Positions 4,559 through 7,788 of a stretch of DNA of 7,788 nucleotides are shown here, piece after piece. Below the pieces are notes generated by a model that saw only the letters and a program-made list of their open reading frames with translations, had not been told where the DNA came from and made no database searches. Both the position numbers and the translations under genes were made by a program. Each line of letters starts with the position of its first letter. The first letter of the stretch is position 1. Origin of the DNA: QYQL01 sp041674265. GTDB lineage: Bacteria > Verrucomicrobiota > Verrucomicrobiia > Chthoniobacterales > Terrimicrobiaceae. The stretch is from assembly GCA_041674265.1 (NCBI GenBank), contig JBAYWC010000122.1, positions 1 through 7,788 of the forward strand. Direction: 5' to 3'.

Positions 4559-6138
4559 GCGGAGAAGGTGTCGAGCGCCGGGGAGCGCCCGTTTTCCACG
4601 CGGATGTCCGCCCGGTTGGCGGCCAGGTGGCGCAGGATGTGAAAGACTTCCTCGGGGTCGGCTTCGACGGCCAGGGCAATTTGCTCGGCGGTCCGGGGCT
4701 TTTCGGATTTTTCGAGAAAGGCCACGACCTTGAGCTGGGTTTCGATGATTTTTGCGGCGGCTTTTTTTCCGGCTTCCACGCCCGGCTGGTGGTAGGCGTT
4801 GATGTTCACCAGCGAACCGTAGAACCCGACCGCCCGTTCATAGAGCGCGATCAGCGCGCCGAGCTGGAACGCGTTGAATTCGGGAATGCTGACGGTGATC
4901 GACTCGCGGCCCTTTTCGTGCAGGGCGCTGCGTGTTCCGCGGAGGAAGCCCTGCAGGAAATCGCCGGGAGTGACCCCGGCTTCGACCTCGAGCGGGGTCG
5001 AGGAGGAGGCCTTGCGGACCTCGATGAATGTCACGAAAAAATTGTTCACGCCGTCGCGCAGCTGCTGGACATAGGCATGCTGGTCGGTCGAGCCTTTGTT
5101 CCCGTAAACGGCGATGCCCTGGTGGACGACCTGCCCGTCCAGATCGAGTTCCTTGCCGAGCGATTCCATGACCAGTTGCTGGAGGTAGCGGCTGAAGAGC
5201 AGCAGGCGGTCCTTGTAGGGAAGAACCACCATGTCCTTCAACCCGCGCCCGGAGCCCGCGTGATACCACATGAGGGCAAGCAGCATGGCGGCATTTCTGC
5301 GGATGTCGTCGGTGCGGGTCTTGGCATCCATGGCGGCCGCGCCATGAAGGAATCCTTCAACGTCCAAACCTTGCAGCGCCATCGGCACAAGCCCGACCGC
5401 GCTCATCACCGAAGTCCGCCCACCCACCCAATCCCACATCGGGAACCGGCGCAGCCAGCCTTCGGCGACGGCCACCTTGTCGAGTTCGCTCCCCTCGCCG
5501 GTCACCGCCACAAAGTTTTTCGCGGGTGGCAGGCCGGCCTTCTTGAAGGCCGCCTGGGCGGCGAGCATGCCGTTGCGGGATTCCTTCGTCCCGCCGGATT
5601 TGGAAATGACCGCCACGAGCGTGGCGCCGAGGCTGGCGCCGATCTGCCCGAGGACCTTTTCCATCCCATCGGGGTCGGTATTGTCGAAGAAGTGCGGGCG
5701 GATCGGGTTTTCGGGCGCCCAGAGCGCATCGGCGACAAGCTGCGGGCCGAGCGCGGACCCGCCGATGCCAACCACCAGGAGGTCGGTGAATTTTCCGCCG
5801 CCGGCCGGAACGATTTTCCCCGCATGCACCTCTGCGGAAAAATCCAAAATGGCCGTTTTCGTGGAACCGATGGACTCCTTGAGTTCCGGGGTGGGAGCCA
5901 GCGAGGCGTCGCGGAGCCAGTAGTGTCCGACCATGCGGTTTTCATCCGGGTTGGCGATTCCTCCCGCTTCCAGGGACTTCATTTGCTTGCAGGCCCGGTC
6001 GGCGGCAAGCGCCATGCCCGCGAAATAATCCTCGGGAAAATCCATCCGGCTGATGTCCACGGAAATCCCGAGGTCATCGTAGCTGAGGAAGTATTTCTGG
6101 AAGCGGCTCCAGCCCGGGGATTGGGAGATTGTGCTCAT
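4555..6138 (-). CDS. pgi: Glucose-6-phosphate isomerase
   Basis: 527 residues from the ATG at 6138. A TTG at 6174 would add 12 residues but would run into tsaE, and MSTISQ is the more usual beginning. The enzyme interconverts glucose-6-phosphate and fructose-6-phosphate in glycolysis and gluconeogenesis. Sugar-phosphate-binding motifs are clear: VVGIGGSALGP (122-132), FFDNTDPDG (150-158), VISKSGGTKESRNG (177-190) and FPMWDWVGGRTS (232-243). Catalytic positions by family alignment are Arg241, Glu325 (MESLGKELD), His354 (GSTDQHAYVQQL) and a Lys at 458 or 459 (QPGVEAGKKAA). The overall pattern is that of the cyanobacterial-like branch. The last 60 residues (about 468-527: EKPRTAEQIALAVEADPEEV, FHILRHLAANRADIRVENG) look like a winged-helix fold beyond the isomerase core. 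No Shine-Dalgarno is seen. Confidence 0.96.
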   Translation of the reverse strand: MSTISQSPGWSRFQKYFLSYDDLGISVDISRMDFPEDYFAGMALAADRACKQMKSLEAGGIANPDENRMVGHYWLRDASLAPTPELKESIGSTKTAILDFSAEVHAGKIVPAGGGKFTDLLVVGIGGSALGPQLVADALWAPENPIRPHFFDNTDPDGMEKVLGQIGASLGATLVAVISKSGGTKESRNGMLAAQAAFKKAGLPPAKNFVAVTGEGSELDKVAVAEGWLRRFPMWDWVGGRTSVMSAVGLVPMALQGLDVEGFLHGAAAMDAKTRTDDIRRNAAMLLALMWYHAGSGRGLKDMVVLPYKDRLLLFSRYLQQLVMESLGKELDLDGQVVHQGIAVYGNKGSTDQHAYVQQLRDGVNNFFVTFIEVRKASSSTPLEVEAGVTPGDFLQGFLRGTRSALHEKGRESITVSIPEFNAFQLGALIALYERAVGFYGSLVNINAYHQPGVEAGKKAAAKIIETQLKVVAFLEKSEKPRTAEQIALAVEADPEEVFHILRHLAANRADIRVENGRSPALDTFSA

Positions 6139-6167
6139 GCCCGCCAGCGAACTAGATTGGCGCCGGT

Positions 6168-6623
6168 ATGGCAAACCGAAATCCGATTTGTGACAGAATC
6201 TTTACAGGGCAGGGGGTCGTCTGCGCCTCCGAGGAGGAGACCCGCGCCCTGGGGCGGGAATTGGCGGTAGGAATCGCGGCGGATGCCACACTCAGTCTGG
6301 AAGGACCGCTGGGAGCCGGGAAAACTTGCTTTGTGCAGGGGCTTGCCAAGGGGCTCGGCCTGGATTCCGCCGTGGTTTCCAGTCCGACGTTCACGCTCAT
6401 CCACGAATACTCCGGCGGCCGGGTGCCGTTGATTCATTTCGATCTGTATCGTTTGAATTCGGAGCGCGAACTCGCCGGGCTCGGGTTTGAGGAATACTTC
6501 CAGTCGCCGGCGATCCGGGCCATCGAGTGGGGGGACAAGTTTCCGGGCGCGCTTCCCGCAGGAACATGGCGGATTGGCTTCCACATCGAGCCCGGCGGCC
6601 GCCGGATCCGGGGGATCCGATGA
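6168..6623 (+). CDS. tsaE: tRNA threonylcarbamoyladenosine biosynthesis ATPase TsaE
   Basis: 151 residues, the usual size for TsaE. It is the ATPase subunit of the TsaB-TsaD-TsaE complex that makes N6-threonylcarbamoyladenosine at position 37 of ANN-decoding tRNAs. The Walker A loop GPLGAGKT is at 46-53, SPTF at 72-75 (switch region), IHFDLYR at 89-95 (Walker B-like with Asp92), and IEWGDKFP at 119-126 carries the conserved Glu-Trp. The start ATG at 6168 is 29 bp from the divergent pgi start, so the two promoters must overlap each other or coding sequence. There is no obvious Shine-Dalgarno. The stop at 6621-6623 precedes tsaB by 91 bp, and the pair is probably one transcript. Confidence 0.94.
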   Translation: MANRNPICDRIFTGQGVVCASEEETRALGRELAVGIAADATLSLEGPLGAGKTCFVQGLAKGLGLDSAVVSSPTFTLIHEYSGGRVPLIHFDLYRLNSERELAGLGFEEYFQSPAIRAIEWGDKFPGALPAGTWRIGFHIEPGGRRIRGIR

Positions 6624-6714
6624 ACCCGGCACACAAGCGAACCGGCGGCTTTTCCAAGGGCCTGCGAATCCGTGTTCGGACGCGTTCATCCGTGGGCAAA
6701 TTGCTTTTTTTCCG

Positions 6715-7284
6715 ATGAACGTGCTTGCGATCGAATGTTCGTGCCAGCGGGGCAGCGTCGCCGTTTTTAATGGCGGCGTTGCGAAGTCGTGGGAATTTGA
6801 AAGTCCGCGTGGACGCGGGACCGGATTGTTCACGCACTTGGAATCCGCCCTTCGCGAATGCGGGCAGCCGGACCTCGTCGTGGTGGGCACCGGGCCGGGC
6901 AGCTACAACGGACTGCGGATGTCGATTTCCGCTGCCTGGGGAATCGCCAAGGCCCGCGGAGCGAAGCTCGCCGGGGTTTCTTCGCTGCTCGGGTATGATG
7001 CCCCGGAGTATTTTGTGGTTGGTGACGCCCGCGCGGGGCAGTGGTTCCTTGCCCACGTTTTCGATGGAAAATTTCTCATCCCGCCCGGGTTGATTTCTCC
7101 GCCGGACGCGCTGAGGGCTCTCAAGCCGGGCCTTCCGGTCTTCGCGACGTCCCTCCTGAGCGACCTCCCTGAAGCGGTCGTTTCCGCGCCCGCCGCCGGG
7201 ATCCTCGCCACACGGAAGAGTGTCGGGGGTTTTCCCGTGCCGCTCTATCTCAAACCGCCACACATCACCAAACCGGCGGCGTGA
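6715..7284 (+). CDS. tsaB: tRNA threonylcarbamoyladenosine biosynthesis protein TsaB
   Basis: 189 residues from the ATG at 6715. This start matches the family beginning (ILAIDTS.. as MNVLAIECSCQRGSVAVF), although the frame is open back to 6487 inside tsaE. TsaB is an inactive ASKHA-fold partner that dimerises with TsaD in t6A synthesis. The family motif G.GPGSFTGLR appears as GTGPGSYNGLRMS (58-70). The YLKPP near the end corresponds to the conserved VYLR segment, so the C-terminus is present, and the shortness relative to about 230 residues lies in the middle and second lobe. The usual DT dipeptide after the first strand is EC here. The start is preceded by a pyrimidine tract (TTTTTTTCC) rather than a Shine-Dalgarno. 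Confidence 0.9.
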   Translation: MNVLAIECSCQRGSVAVFNGGVAKSWEFESPRGRGTGLFTHLESALRECGQPDLVVVGTGPGSYNGLRMSISAAWGIAKARGAKLAGVSSLLGYDAPEYFVVGDARAGQWFLAHVFDGKFLIPPGLISPPDALRALKPGLPVFATSLLSDLPEAVVSAPAAGILATRKSVGGFPVPLYLKPPHITKPAA

Positions 7285-7335
7285 AGAGCCTGCTCGCCGC
7301 AGTCGATGTTTGGTCAACAGAATCCGCAAGGCCGT

Positions 7336-7365
7336 TTCAGCTTCCCCGGCAATGTCTTCGCTGAA
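7336..7365. repeat. Inverted repeat after tsaB
   Basis: TTCAGC (7336-7341) and GCTGAA (7360-7365) form a 6-bp stem around an 18-base loop. It lies in the convergent spacer between tsaB and the Xre gene. It may contribute to termination, but no T tract follows. Confidence 0.2.
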
Positions 7366-7390
7366 GGGAGTCGGCCGACCACGAAGTTCC

Positions 7391-7417
7391 CGGCGATAGC
7401 CGAAGACCTGTGGTCTT
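7391..7417. terminator. Double-hairpin candidate terminator between convergent tsaB and Xre genes
   Basis: Two perfect small hairpins stand side by side: CGGC-GATA-GCCG (7391-7402) and AAGACC-TGT-GGTCTT (7403-7417). They lie in the 141-bp spacer where tsaB and the Xre gene converge, 9 bp after the Xre stop. Neither is followed by a proper T run (plus side GAGTTAATT), so a bidirectional termination role is inferred mainly from position. Confidence 0.35.
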
Positions 7418-7425
7418 GAGTTAAT

Positions 7426-7689
7426 TCAGCGCGAGCGATGTTTTCTCGGGTCTGAAGCTTCGGTAATCACCTTGCCCAAATCAATCTGAAGAGCTTCCGC
7501 GATACGGAGCACGGTATCGAGGGAGGGTAGCCGTATGCCGCGCTCAACGTAACTGACCATCTGCTGGGAAAGGCCCGCATGCTGGGCAACGCGATTCATC
7601 GAGAGATTTTGCCGCAAACGCTCCCGTTGGAGCGCTTCAACGACGGCCTTGCGGACAATTTCACTCTTGGACGGCCTGGGCACGGCCAA
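7426..7689 (-). CDS. Xre-family helix-turn-helix transcriptional regulator
   Basis: 87 residues from a TTG at 7689; a GTG at 7683 is an alternative, and neither has a visible Shine-Dalgarno. Residues 21-76 form a Cro/C1-type HTH: LRQNLSMNRVAQHAGLSQQM, then VSYVERGIRLPSLDTVLRIA, and EALQIDLGKV. The recognition helix is around SQQMVSYVERG. The N-terminal 20 residues are basic and helical, and the tail is basic (DPRKHRSR). No second domain is present. Small Xre proteins of this size often control restriction-modification, toxin-antitoxin or phage-derived genes and frequently repress themselves. A perfect 16-bp palindrome lies 30 bp upstream, consistent with such control. Its partner gene, if any, lies beyond the right edge of the window. 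Confidence 0.88.
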   Translation of the reverse strand: MAVPRPSKSEIVRKAVVEALQRERLRQNLSMNRVAQHAGLSQQMVSYVERGIRLPSLDTVLRIAEALQIDLGKVITEASDPRKHRSR

Positions 7690-7718
7690 GAAATATCGGA
7701 AACAGGCTTGACAGCGTA

Positions 7719-7734
7719 TCTCACTATAGTGAGA
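7719..7734. promoter_or_regulatory. Perfect 16-bp palindrome, likely operator/promoter of the Xre gene
   Basis: TCTCACTATAGTGAGA reads the same on both strands with no mismatch, centred at 7726/7727. It contains the -10-like TATAGT in both directions. On the minus strand that box lies 33 bp before the TTG start of the Xre gene, and a weak -35 (GTGATA) sits 17 bp upstream. A dimeric regulator bound here would block polymerase, as expected for autoregulation. On the plus strand TTGACA (7708-7713) is only 11 bp from TATAGT, too close to be a standard promoter. The central ACTATAGT resembles the ACT..AGT core of C-protein operators in restriction-modification systems. This resemblance is only suggestive. 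Confidence 0.6.
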
Positions 7735-7788
7735 ACGGATGCGCGTATCACGACAATGCTTACAAGCACGTATGAGGGAGATGTGGAA

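Noticed and set aside
4243..6270. Very long plus-strand open frame (about 675 codons) opposite pgi
   Set aside because: It is antisense to a clearly recognised pgi gene and its translation is low-complexity Gly/Arg/His-rich with no motif; long shadows are common in high-GC DNA.
6397..7329. Minus-strand open frame across tsaE/tsaB
   Set aside because: It is Arg/Gly-rich shadow coding opposite two recognised t6A genes.
7720..7734. Match to the phage T7 promoter core (CTCACTATAG followed by GAGA)
   Set aside because: The upstream half of the T7 consensus is absent and the match is fully explained by the perfect palindrome; it is probably coincidence.
7739..7788. Possible start of a divergent plus-strand gene at the right edge (ATG at 7739 or 7756)
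   Set aside because: Fewer than 17 codons are visible, two frames compete and no ribosome binding site favours either, so no gene is called.

Overview
The window is high-GC bacterial DNA with tightly packed genes, short spacers and several start/stop overlaps. The protein flavour suggests a Verrucomicrobiota-type organism: a cyanobacterial-like glucose-6-phosphate isomerase, a DUF6941-type small protein, a CBS-pair protein and a LacI-type effector domain. That assignment is inferred from family resemblance only and is moderate to weak. No rRNA, tRNA, CRISPR array or insertion sequence is visible.

Left part (1-1818, plus strand): the tail of an unrecognised gene, then a secreted S41 (C-terminal processing peptidase-like) protein, then a stand-alone cyclic-nucleotide-binding-fold protein without a DNA-binding domain. 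The S41 protein has lost both catalytic residues. This block runs tail to tail, with abutting stop codons, into a minus-strand pair (1819-2669): a CBS-pair protein followed by a DUF6941-like protein, coupled by a TAATG overlap. A structured spacer of about 220 bp separates them from purU.

Middle part (2894-6138, minus strand): purU (formyltetrahydrofolate deformylase) is preceded by a possible 4-codon leader frame whose stop overlaps the purU GTG start. Upstream lies the remnant of a LacI-family regulator, which has lost its DNA-binding half and carries a one-base frameshift in a C run. Then comes pgi, overlapping by 4 bp (ATGA) with a small lipoprotein gene downstream.

Right part (6168-7284, plus strand): tsaE and tsaB, two members of the t6A tRNA-modification machinery, start divergently from pgi with only 29 bp between start codons. 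The window ends with a minus-strand Xre-family regulator gene. Just upstream of it is a perfect 16-bp palindrome that contains a -10-like TATAGT, a likely operator for autoregulation. The base composition here looks less GC-rich, so this may be the edge of an accessory segment.

Most of the window is core metabolism and tRNA modification. The points most worth following up are the S41 pseudoprotease, the purU leader frame, the decayed LacI gene and the Xre operator. I see no clear new multi-gene system, although one could start beyond the right edge.
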